A stretch of DNA of 64,000 nt from positions 41,455,437 to 41,519,436 of the forward strand of contig NC_071334.1 of NCBI RefSeq assembly GCF_027744825.2, in the 5' to 3' direction. The position numbers and the translations under genes are program-made. This document shows positions 50,861 through 61,130 of this stretch, piece after piece; position 1 is the stretch's first letter, and the number at the start of each line of letters is the position of its first letter. Origin of the DNA: Synchiropus splendidus. Its lineage: Eukaryota; Chordata; Actinopteri; Syngnathiformes; Callionymidae. Under the pieces are notes generated by a model. The model was not told the origin of the DNA. It searched no databases and worked only from the letters and a program-made list of their open reading frames with translations.

Positions 50861-51789
50861 TGTGTAGTGTGTATTCATAAAACCTGGAACATATTCATAC
50901 ATTATATCTTTGATTTTCCTTATGCCTGCATTCCATATTTTTGATATGAATAATACTTCTCCCTCATACTATATATTTTTATTGATAATAATTGGCTCAT
51001 CTTTAATCGTTCCCAATGTTTCATAATCATATTCCACACTCTCTTGCACCATTCCCCATGCAATTAAAACCTCTTTATCAAAATCACTTGTAACACCGTT
51101 TTTCATTAACCCCTTTTTTAACATCATAAATGTCCCACCTTCTCACACGCACATATCCTTTTCATTTCTATCATAAATGTGTTCTTCCATGTGTGATCCT
51201 GTTTTTTTTATTCTCATTGCATTCCTTCTATTTTACATGTTTACCAATTTTAATTCTACTCACAATATTCGTTTTTTAGTTTTGTTTTGGGTTTTTTTTT
51301 TTTTTTTCGAATTTGTGACTATGTCCCTCCCCTTTTGAATTCTCTTAGCAATCTTTCAATTTCTTTTATGACTCTTTCTTTTATCTGTACTAATTTCGTC
51401 ACATATATTGTCTTGCTCATTATTAATACATTCACCACTGTTTTCCTTCTTATTGTTTAGTTCCGTCTCTTCCAACTAATCAACAATCTAGTTAATCTTC
51501 TTCCCCCTCTGCTTCTGTCCTATTTTCTTTCTTTCTTTTTTTACATGTCGCCCTGCATTTGGGTCCTAGTCAGTTTCGTAACACATACATGAATATGAGC
51601 ACTAATAACATCTTCTGTAGAGCCTTCTAAATGCATCATGATGTCTTGCAATTGTGCTAATAGTAATGTATAGATGAGACCTTAAATAAAAGTGTGATTC
51701 AAACCTTTCCTACAAAATAAATTGATTTGTATTTTCTTCTTCCAGAAACTGCATGTCCCAGACTGCTTATTTGTTGCCACAAATGCACT
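50861..51789. other. No supported gene
   Basis: Pyrimidine-rich, AT-rich sequence (51000-51560) with a poly-T run at about 51290-51307. No coding evidence. Confidence 0.4.
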
Positions 51790-51797
51790 ACATAGGA

Positions 51798-52574
51798 CAG
51801 CGTTTTCAACCGGTTTGCCGCGTCACTCTAGTGTGCCGTGAGAGACTATCAGGTGTGCTGCCTGAAATGGCCAGTTCCACCTCATTTGTCGGGCGACATG
51901 ATGACATTAAATCATGAACAATTAGAACATGTTTGTGATCTACCAACGTGAGGAGATTACATGGGTTTAAACACATTCACTCTTTACACTATAGATCGCT
52001 GCTGATGAGTTGATCGATAGCTCTTCCCACTCAGTCACAGCGAAGAAGCCGGTCAAATGTGCTTCTTCTAGTTCTTTTTAAACCTGATGCGCCTCTGACA
52101 TGACGAAACACCTTCATGACAGAATGATGGAACGTTCCGTGTCGAACCCGCAATGCCAAAGACTGTCTGCACCGCAGAGCTAATGGTTCACGTGACATCT
52201 CACTTCAAAACTTCATTGATACTTGTTGATGAGCAAAGTTTGCCTGGTGGTTTAAAGGCTGGCTCACAACTGAATGCAGAACCAAGCAAATGCGCTCCAA
52301 AATGTGAGAAAGAGAGAGAAAGAATCTTTGTTATGAAGCAAGTTCAGAAGCAAGTCTAGTCTGGAAACTCTCCAAACTAGAATAAAATAATGTGAAGACG
52401 ATTGTGATTTTTGTGAATTTTTTTTCTTAAAATCTATTTAATAAAAGAAAGTAAGTAAATGCATTTTTTGTTTCTGCAAAAAGCCAAACTATCCAAGAGT
52501 CAGTCACTACAAATTTTTCACAAATTATTTTTTTAATGAAGTGTGATGTGCCATAAGACGAGTTAATAAACACT
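51798..52574 (+). mobile_element. Complete hAT-type element with perfect 8-bp target duplication
   Basis: The left end reads cagcgttttcaaccgg and the right end reads gagttaataaacact, degenerate inverted termini. The octamer acatagga is directly repeated at 51790-51797 and 52575-52582, exactly flanking the element. It is 777 bp. A short frame (52153-52359) is shared with the 32 kb copy, but no full transposase remains, so it is non-autonomous or decayed. It is the best-preserved of three copies (18.2, 31.9 and 51.8 kb). Confidence 0.82.
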
Positions 52575-52582
52575 ACATAGGA

Positions 52583-54398
52583 TACACATACACCACTTGC
52601 AAAATTAAATAAACTGCAGGGACCTCGAAATGTCGATAAATCGTGTGTAAAGTTTTAGCACAAAAAGACCTGCAGTAAATCCCTGACATAATACCACTAG
52701 TAGGAAATGAGAACTATCACAACCATAACACATTAAGTGGCATATTATGTTTGCTCAAATGCTGTAATTTTCTGTTTTAATCTTGTGTTGCATTTCTCAG
52801 GGCCATTAGATTCTCCTCAGCATTGTGCTCACTCAACAAGTCTTTCAGTAAATTTAAGGACCCATGCTGTATCTACTGTAATTCATCAGACAAGGGCAAC
52901 CAGCTTCATCCATTTGTGGTCTAGTTCTAATGCAGAGGACTGAAAGTTGAATCACTGAAACCATTTTGTTTCCACAACAATGGAATGTGTTGCAAGAACA
53001 CAGCTTCCAATTTGCAGTCTTCTGCCTTGTACGGCCATTTTTTCTTTTCCCTTGATTCACCCCTCCTGGTCTCCTCTGCTCCAGCAGCTCCACCCACCCG
53101 TTGATACAAGCCAAACCCTCACCAGAGAAGCTGCTTCCTTCACACACTGCGCACACGTCTGTTGATACTTCCACCCTGCAGCAGCAACGCACACTCTAAG
53201 GTAGGAAATGCATCATTGCTGGTGCAGCATGTTGTTCTGTTTCCTTACAAACTTTCTGGTTGCAGTTCCTTTTTTTCCTGCAACAAATCTTTCTGCTGTC
53301 AGAGACTAACAAATAAATGAACATTTGAAGTAGATTGATCCGGTGCTAGAGTTGATTCCAAGCAATAACTTTTTTTAAGGAATGTAGTACAAAAGCAGGA
53401 GGAAAAAGACGAAAGGTTCTCACGCAGAGTCTCTGTGTGTTTAGAGCCGGGAGAGTCTCCTTTGTGTTACATGTGTGAATCACTGATGGAGTCAGATTTC
53501 TTTCATGTAACCAAACTTGGCCAGTTGTGCACATATTTCTTATATAACTCAAAACCAAAAGTTCCATTGTGTTTTTTTATATTCCCAGTTAAAGGTTAGA
53601 GATATTTCGCAGTAAACTTTAATGAAATTCCAGGTGAAGTGATGTGCACCTGCCAGGACAGATTCAGGGAATCCTTGCTTCACAGCCAGAGCAGATTCAT
53701 CACAATGATAAACCCTCACTGGTTGAATGTTCTCCAAAAATCCCCTCCTTAAGAGTGTTTTCATAGCCGTTGCACCCAGAGGAAGCCAACTCTCTCCAAG
53801 CTTCAAGCTGATGGTCGGATGACCTGAGACGATAAGATTCCTATTTATTCACCGTGAGCTATGATAGATCCAATCATCCCCATCTGTTTCCAACTGAATT
53901 GCCATTTAAGCCAGGAGTCATGACTGCAGAGAGGAAGCCTCTAATTAGTGGAAAATGTGGTGAAAGGAATGAATTTACAAGGAGTCATATTATAAGCGGA
54001 CTCCTTAAGATTCGGTAAATTCTATATGCTCTTTTTCTTACTGTTATGAATGATGATTAAACCTTCAAACGTCTTTCTCATCAGCTGCTTGCTATTGAAG
54101 CTGAAAGATTCTGCAGTGTCAGCAGGTCTTATTACAGGCAGTTTGTACTGAGTACTTGCATTTGTTTTTTATGGTCACCTCTATTATTATTTTGCACTAG
54201 ACTACCTGGACGTAGTTGGGACATGGGGCCACATGCAGCCCTTCGATTATATTTAGGTCGATTATCTGTTGAACTAATCATATATGGATGTGCTCACAAA
54301 TACAACATATTATATATAACAGCTATCTACGATTTTTGAACTTGCGTTTCCGGGGGAAATCTAAATGTAACTAGTTGAAGTTCTTCGCGTAGGACAAG
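52583..54398. other. No supported gene
   Basis: Unassigned. Frames near 52854-53192 and 53346-53806 (minus) lack recognised motifs. Confidence 0.35.
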
Positions 54399-54800
54399 GG
54401 CTGTCAATATTTGTCAGTGTTTAATTTAATGAATCAGACAAAAGTTAAATTAACTCGTGATGAATGGCAAATGAATCTTACAGTACATTTAGCATCTTTT
54501 CTAAATAAACCTTCAAGAACGATGCCATCAACACCAGGGTGGCCAATATTGTTTCCAATGTTCTGCTGTTAACATGTTGTGCCTCTGAGGTTATTCTAAA
54601 AAAAGGTTCTTGACAGTATCTGTTATGGAGTGAACAATAGTTTGCGTGAGGAAAGCATCGTTGGCCACTCTGGTGTCAGGAACATCTTCCATTACGTTAC
54701 ATTTAGAACAGATACAGATGAGCGAATAATTGACCATTAATCATGAGTTAACTTAGATTTAATATGATTAATTAAGATGAAAATTTTATTCTATTGACTA
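54399..54800. mobile_element. Foldback element, about 400 bp
   Basis: Begins agggctgtcaat. An outer arm near 54420-54468 (taaattaactcgtgatgaat) pairs with the inverse at 54735-54780 (attaatcatgagttaactta). Inner arms near 54520-54550 and 54655-54690 (caccagggtggccaat and its inverse) also pair. This nested symmetry over the whole element suggests a foldback MITE. Non-coding. Confidence 0.6.
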
Positions 54801-57800
54801 ATTATGACTTGGTCAGCTCATTGCTCCATTTATGCTCCTGAACGAAAATATGTTCTTGATTGATTGATTTGAAATTCATTATTTTACATAACATTACATG
54901 CCTTTGAATGAAGGGCATTTGTATCAGATAACATGTTTTGTCCATAGATTTATATTTAAATAGAAGGCATTAATAGTGAACTCATATAGAGTTGGTAACA
55001 ATGCCTTTGTTTTTATAATCCCATGGCAAAAACGTTTTTGTCTTTTTTTGCATTTTACATAATTTAAAGGTTTGTTTTTTCTGAAAGTGGGACAAAAGTG
55101 TCTAATTAATTAGAGGTTTTTAATTAATTAATCACAATTATTCATGAATACCTTTTTCATGTATAATGCCAGGATGATCACTTTTAAGTTCAATCCAAAC
55201 AAAAAGGCTCAAACATCGCGGGGGAAGTGTTGGGGAACTGTTTTTTTGTCACCAAAGTTCGTCAGCATTTCTAATCTAATTTCCTCCACCACGGTTGTGT
55301 TCTAGCTACGACATCACATAGCGATGTTCCGGGAAAACGTTTATATGTAATTTATCTGTGCCATTTCTGTCAATTTATGGTATAATCGATCTGTTCATTA
55401 AAAGTCTGAGCCCTGTTTTTTTTACCCATCGTATTGGGGACTTTTGCATCATCCTCTCTGTTTTCTGGCTGGATAGATATTTGAGGCAGTCGTTGTGGCT
55501 CCTTACAAAATGTAATTGTCCTCTCCTGTATCAACACATTTTAACTAAAAGTACCAAAGTACCATTTCCCTCAGCTTCAATGTTGTCTCTTGCTAAGTAA
55601 TCGTTCTCTACACTTGTAAGTTTCTCATAGCTATCATGGTCAACTGAACGAGAGCTTACTCTCTTCTGTTGCAGTCTACTACAGCAACACTTGTAATTGT
55701 TTTGTCTTCAACTCCCATGGCAACTTCTCTGAGGTTCGCTGTGATACAAGAGGAGGCTAACCAGCTTTTGACTATTGATGTTTCACTTACTGTACTTGTG
55801 TAATTAATTTTTAGTATTTTCCATGTCCACATTTTTCCAACTACACCCAAAATGATGCACCAGCCTCCACCATTTTCTCAACATAACTGTTTATTATTCT
55901 CCTTATTTGGGGAGAAAAGAAGGAATTCACTGCAGTGAGTGTGTCTACAAAAGCTGACAGGCTGCAGGGTCAGGGACAGTTTTGCAGATATGCCAGTCCT
56001 CTCACACCAAAAAGGTGGAGGATTTAATGTGCGGGTGATAGATCTGCAGCTTCGGCTCAACTGGTTGCCACAACTTTTTAGACCTTTTCATGAAAGAAAT
56101 TTAAGTTAAAAGTTAATAATAGGCATGTGTAATTTTGCTTAAAATAAACAGGCATTTCAGGATTTCTTGATGAGAAAATGGATAATGCAACATTGTGCGT
56201 TTGTTGTCTACAAACAGAAATCTTAGAAGAGAACTGGCTGGAAAGTGTCTGAGCAGGAGGTTTCAGTGAGTCGACATTCGCAGGTTTGCTAATGTCTCTT
56301 GACTGAATTTCTTTTCCGACTCACACTCGCTCCCAGTTCTCACCTACCAGACAGGAAGTGTTTATGCAGCGCAGAGGGAATGTGATTCTTGATCCCACAG
56401 CTGCAGCCTGTGCTATGAGTCGACAGACGACTATGCACTGTGACCTCGCAGTGCCTCACCAACACTGCACAGTTGTTACACCGATCTGATGCTTTTGTGT
56501 GGAGCATCGCATGTCCTCTTGTTAGACTCCTAACAAAGGCATGAGAACAGTCTAGGTCATTCTTTTCTACCGGGTATGTATTTGTGTGGTGCAGCCAACT
56601 GGGCTGCGGCGTGTCTCACAGATGACTATGCTGAGGCAGGACATACTGTAGGACACATTAGTCAGTGTGAGGAAGTCAGTCACTATTTTCCAAGATAAAC
56701 AACCATTGAGGAACAGAGAAAACATCAGAAGCCAGTCTGCAAAAATGTCTTTTTAAAAGCAATTTAAAAGAAGGCTCAGACTCAGCCAGTCTTATTTTCT
56801 TGGACAGATTGTTCCAAAGTCAAGGTGCTCTCACAGAAAATGCTTGGTCCATTACACGGTCTCAAAAAACCATGGAAATTATAGCTCCTCTAAATTAAAC
56901 CTGCAACAACCCTTTAGAAGTGATTGATATTCACGAGCAAATCAAACTCAACATATTCATCTCACTGTATTACAGTATTTATTCATTAAACCATCAAAAA
57001 CTCTAACCATCTATGTAAAAATAATTTATGTTTTTATTGTATTTGATCATATTTATCCACATATCAGCTTACAATTATTACCAGTTCATTGTTTGTGTGG
57101 AAGATAATCCCTTTAGAAACTGTGTGGTAATGTTTAACAAAAATTAAGAAGTGGTTAGAATTACTGTGAGAGTGAAATGATGGTCGAATCTGTCCACATG
57201 ACCTTTAACATCAGGGCGGAAGTGCTCTAGTAATGAACTGCATGAAGTGCACAGGACTCAGCTCAGTCTCATCTCGTCTCCTTCAACATGGATGTTCTAG
57301 TTATGACATCACATTGTGTTGAAACACTGAAAAATCTCTCCTGTGAAAGAATGTTCTTACGCGATTTATCTGTATTAGTTAATTATTTTTCCACAGTTAA
57401 TTATCAGAATCATGCAAAGGCACACTTATTTCTCTGACAATTTGACTGTTTGCAATTGAAAATTTTGTTTATAGAGGTATATTAATCAACGAAACAAAAT
57501 CAGCAAGTACAAAACAGTTGTATTACTTTTTGAAATATTGCAATTAAAGAGATGAAATGTTAGGGGGGGTTGCTTTTTGCATTCATGGTCACTTCAGTGT
57601 TGGATGGTCAGGGGATGGTCGTTGCTTAGACGTGTGTGACAAATGTTTTAATATTAATGAAACGCAGACGTTAGCGAGTGGACACATGCACATGCAGGGG
57701 TGCAGTCTGGACCAACATCGACCTGTCTGCCTCCATATCTGCAAGTCATGTGACTGCTGCCATGTTCAAATGTGACACTCAGATGACTGATGACCTCAGC

Positions 57801-57825
57801 TTGCCTGTGTCCCATTTCCCACCTG
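54801..57825. other. No supported gene
   Basis: Unassigned. The segment 56735-56850 (around aaatgtctttttaaaagcaa and gacagattgttccaaag) resembles a common fish LINE-derived repeat, at low confidence. Otherwise only short frames. Confidence 0.35.
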
Positions 57826-57829
57826 GTTT

Positions 57830-58230
57830 TTAGTGCCCTCCACTAGAAAGTGCCCTCAGACAACAAAGTGAAGCGATTGACATCCCTAATTGGGACAACA
57901 CTTCATGACGACGATGACAACACAACGACACGTCGTCACACATAAAGACGACGTGTCGTTGGCTGCCGCGCTGTGTTTTGTTTCTTGCATATCGAGTGTT
58001 TGAGACGTTTTGGAAATGGCAGCTCCAACGTTTTTGCAACCTCTTGCATCTGTGCTGATGATCTCACTTGGTTTGGTGAACCAATGCAGAAAAAATGGGC
58101 GGAGCCAAAGCAGGCTTCACCACTATGTTGCGGTGATAGATCTGTTAGAGGTATGAGGATGTTAACGTTAGCCTGGATGCTATCCCACTGTTGTTTGTTA
58201 AGAAGAAATAAAAACATACTGTTGTACATA
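57830..58230 (+). repeat. Copy of the long-TIR element at 36.4-37.4 kb
   Basis: Collinear with the interior of 36420-37405: gttttggaaatggcagctcc, aacgtttttgcaacct, ggtttggtgaaccaa and ctgttgtttgttaagaag. The direct repeat acgacgtgtcgt and inverted short sequences occur near 57930-57960. The TIR arms are not as clear as in the first copy. Confidence 0.65.
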
Positions 58231-58287
58231 CATATTGTATGGTTCACGTTGTTGGACAGACAACCACATATTTATACACCCACTGAT

Positions 58288-58313
58288 ACACCCACACACA
58301 CACACACACACAT
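58288..58313. repeat. (CA)n microsatellite
   Basis: About 13 CA dinucleotides, perfect. Confidence 0.9.
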
Positions 58314-58499
58314 GTAATTTCTTATGTTTTGCAGGTATATTTTTTATTGCCAAGACCCTTTCGCCAGTTATTTTATTTTATAAATTTTTTATTAATTTTA
58401 TAAATTCATTATTTTGAATTATCCTCAAGGGAACTGGCAAAAGGTCCCCATAAATAGCCCCAAATAGCAAAGGGTCCCTACAAATATAGTTATATATGT

Positions 58500-58830
58500 T
58501 CGCACACACACACGTTTCTATCCTTGCGGGCGCCTCTCATTGCCATAACTTTTTCCCCAGCCTTTCCCCCTAAACCTAATCATCCAAAACACATGGCTAA
58601 CCTTAACCTTAAGCACTCAGAACCAAACTGAAACCCAGCTATAATGGCCCAATTATTTAGAAGTTTTAACCCTCACGTTGAGGCTTGGACATGAGGGTTT
58701 TGGCAAAAATGTCCCCACAAATGTCCTCACAATGAGGTGTTTTTCCAAGAATGTGTCATCACGAGGACAGATAAACAAGTACACTTGTATTTCTGTCATT
58801 GTGGGGACATTGTGAGGTTTAATATTGCCA
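58500..58830. repeat. Dispersed fish repeat (family of 19.9-20.4 kb)
   Basis: Shares catccaaaacacatggctaa, ccttaacc, aaccaaactgaaacccagct and tgtggggacattgtgaggtt with the two copies at 19.9-20.4 kb. Non-coding. Confidence 0.65.
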
Positions 58831-59099
58831 GCATCACTATGCACCACACACATCAAGATTCAGCCTCACCAGATCCTCTAAGATTACAAGTGATAATGCA
58901 GTGGCAACATCACAAGCAGATAAAAGCAGTAGCGTACATTTCAATATGAAAGTGCATCAGATGATTTTGTGGCTTTTTTTTCAGAGAAGAATCCATAAAA
59001 AAAAAAGAAAAAAAACATCCTAACTATATGACCGGAACACATCTGCTGTTTGATTTAAAAAAAACAGCATTTTTATTGTCATCAACTCAATGAACATTC
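58831..59099. other. No supported gene
   Basis: Short unassigned spacer with A-rich runs at about 58998-59016 and 59056-59066. Confidence 0.4.
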
Positions 59100-59534
59100 C
59101 CCTGGCTCATTGGAGCGACTGGATGACCTTGGCTGCAGTGTCTTGGAAGGCAAGCTGGGGTCTTCGGGAGGCCGCGGCTGGGAAGCCACGCTGGGGTCCT
59201 CGGGAGGCCGCGGCTGGGAAGTCACGCTGGGGTCCTCGGGAGGCCGCGGCTGGGAGTCTTCTGGGGCCTGGACGGGAAGCTCGGGGGAAGAGGCTTGGAT
59301 GGTGAGCTCGAATTCTGGGGCCTGTACAGGAAGCTTGGGTTAAGCTCGTTTGAGGAAGAGCAGAGGAAGCAAGCGGAGCACTGGATACAGTGCAACACCT
59401 TAAAAATAGACCGTAATATTATAATATATAGACGAGTAATATTCTCTATATTACTCACCCTGGTGGCCTGAGTGGCTTGGGCATCCTGCAGACCTTTCAC
59501 CACTGCTGGGTCCATGTTTCTGGCCTGATCGAAC
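59100..59534 (-). pseudogene. Gypsy-like retroelement internal fragment with proline-rich repeat
   Basis: On the minus strand, directly after the LTR, the sequence opens ATGGACCCAGCAGTGG, giving MDPAVVKGLQDAQATQATR, a gag-type start seen in fish gypsy elements. The reading then breaks. Further on (59345 to 59100) a second open stretch encodes repeats of SQPRPPEDPSVA. The link between the two is deleted or rearranged, and no protease, RT or integrase follows. The coding identity is inferred from the LTR context and the gag-like start. Confidence 0.6.
59155..59262 (-). repeat. 36-bp coding minisatellite, three units
   Basis: Units at 59155-59190, 59191-59226 and 59227-59262; the first two differ little, the third is divergent at its end. 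The length is a multiple of three. On the minus strand each unit encodes SQPRPPEDPSVA-like residues. GC-rich against an AT-rich background. Confidence 0.85.
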
Positions 59535-60190
59535 TGTCATAGTTCAAGACGTGGAGCGGGACCCAAGCACAGTGGTGAAAGTCACTGGAGGCATAGAGCG
59601 AGTCAAAAATAATATTTTAATGTTTAACAAAAAATAAAACCACAAGTGAAAGCGTCACCGAACCGGGAGAAACAAAGCAAACTCTGAATGTGCAAACGGA
59701 GTAACCAAACTAGCAGAAGTCCTTAAACATGAATAAGAGTCCAATGGAAAGCGTCAACGAACTGGGAGAATCAAACAAACTTAAATCTGGAAACGGAGAG
59801 ACGAAAGCACAATGAATAGATAATCACAAAAGAAACCAGGAAACAGGAGGAAACAAAACACTAACTCAGGCACCAGGGTTTCAGACAAAGTAATCAAAAT
59901 GAGCTAGCTCGCGCACAGAACGAGAGACCGAACGATAGAGAGCCAATTTACCGCAGGGAACAAGAGGAGGAAGCGTCACCGAACCGGGAGAAAAATGAAC
60001 TCAAATCACAGGGAACTAGAGGCGTCGGTCACAGGGAACAATATGAGTCGATCTGGCGCACATTGCTGGAGTCCAGGTGCTCTTGTACTCAGGGGTTGAT
60101 TGGCTCCAGCCGTGTGCCACAGGAACAGGAAGAACGGAGGGAGAAAACAAAACAGGACTCACGGGACAAAATAAGAGTAGAATCATGACA
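59535..60190 (-). mobile_element. Gypsy-like 5' LTR
   Basis: On the minus strand it starts TGTCATGATT at 60190 and ends AACTATGACA at 59535 (656 bp, TG...CA with TGTCAT/ATGACA inverted ends). It contains aacattaaaatatt followed by a U5-like region ending in ttgggtcccgctcc. Inside are three imperfect repeats around tctcccggttcggtgacgct. A gag-like ATG begins about 20 bases past the LTR. A 3' LTR is not visible in the window. Confidence 0.7.
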
Positions 60191-60520
60191 CAGATAAGCC
60201 AATGAGACCGCTGGGTCCTCATCAGCAGGCTGTCAGCGCGGCTACTGCTTAGCAACACCCGTTGGTCCGAGCGTGACATTCGGAACGCGAAGCAAATTGC
60301 AAAGAAGGAAACGTCTGCATCCATTGATGTTTTGGAGTCGGGTGCAGTGTTCATTAGCCACCTGAATCTGAAACTTTTGAAAGCATCCGGAGTAGAAACT
60401 TGAATAAATGCTGTGCTCTCTGTCTCAGAGTCCCACTACAAGCCACCAGTATGTAAATATTTCATAGACATAGCAGAGACTCAAGAGATTCACCAATTTT
60501 TTTTGCTTCCTTGAACTTGT
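60191..60520. other. No supported gene
   Basis: Flank of the LTR. A minus-strand frame at 60016-60354 mostly overlaps the LTR and has no motif. Confidence 0.4.
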
Positions 60521-60524
60521 ATTA

Positions 60525-61130
60525 AAGCAGCTGTTTGCAGTCCTGGAATAGTTGCTTTGGGCTGCACCACAGGTAAATGAGTGTAATTGCAGGCTGTCGT
60601 AAAGCAGGGATTCGCTCCCCCCCAATCCAACGTTTGTTTATGAGGAAAGACCGTGACAGTGAAAACTGTAATCACAGAAAGTTATATACACAACACTGTC
60701 CAGCTTATACTTGCAAAGGCAACTCCACAAGCATCTATCATTCGACATCAGAGATCGAACTCGGTCATGCAACCAGTGAGGAGAGGCAGGATCCAGCGAG
60801 AGGCGGAAGCAGCTGCAAGACGGACAGACCCAGATAATAAAACTTTATTTCGACTGCACATTTCAGAATGAAGCATAGGGGGCAGTTTGAATATTTACTG
60901 ATTAGTTGACAAGAGACAACAACCCGCTATCTTTTAGTGATGAGAAATAAATCTGTAGATCTCGTCTGCTGGAATGCATGGAATTCTCCGATCACGTCAT
61001 TGCGATGTTTCTTAAGTGATTCTTCCATGAATACATGCAGAACAACGTCATGCCTGTTGTTTGCAGCGCTGTTGAATGATACAGATGAAGTAGCAGCCTT
61101 TTCCTCTGGCTTTATTACATCATGACTCTC
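60525..61130 (+). repeat. Dispersed repeat, shorter copy of the 25.6 kb family
   Basis: Collinear with 25560-25785 and then 26080-26310, skipping about 290 bases. Landmarks include acaggtaaatgagtgtaatt, gaggagaggcaggatccagc, gaggcggaagcagctgcaag and atgagaaataaatctgta. From about 60990 (gatgtttcttaagtg) it resembles the repeat near 23490. Confidence 0.7.

Noticed and set aside
59090..59343. Plus-strand frames reading GSSGGRGWE or REAAAGK repeats
   Set aside because: The 36-bp minisatellite is open in several frames. The minus-strand reading fits the adjacent LTR and gag-like start better.
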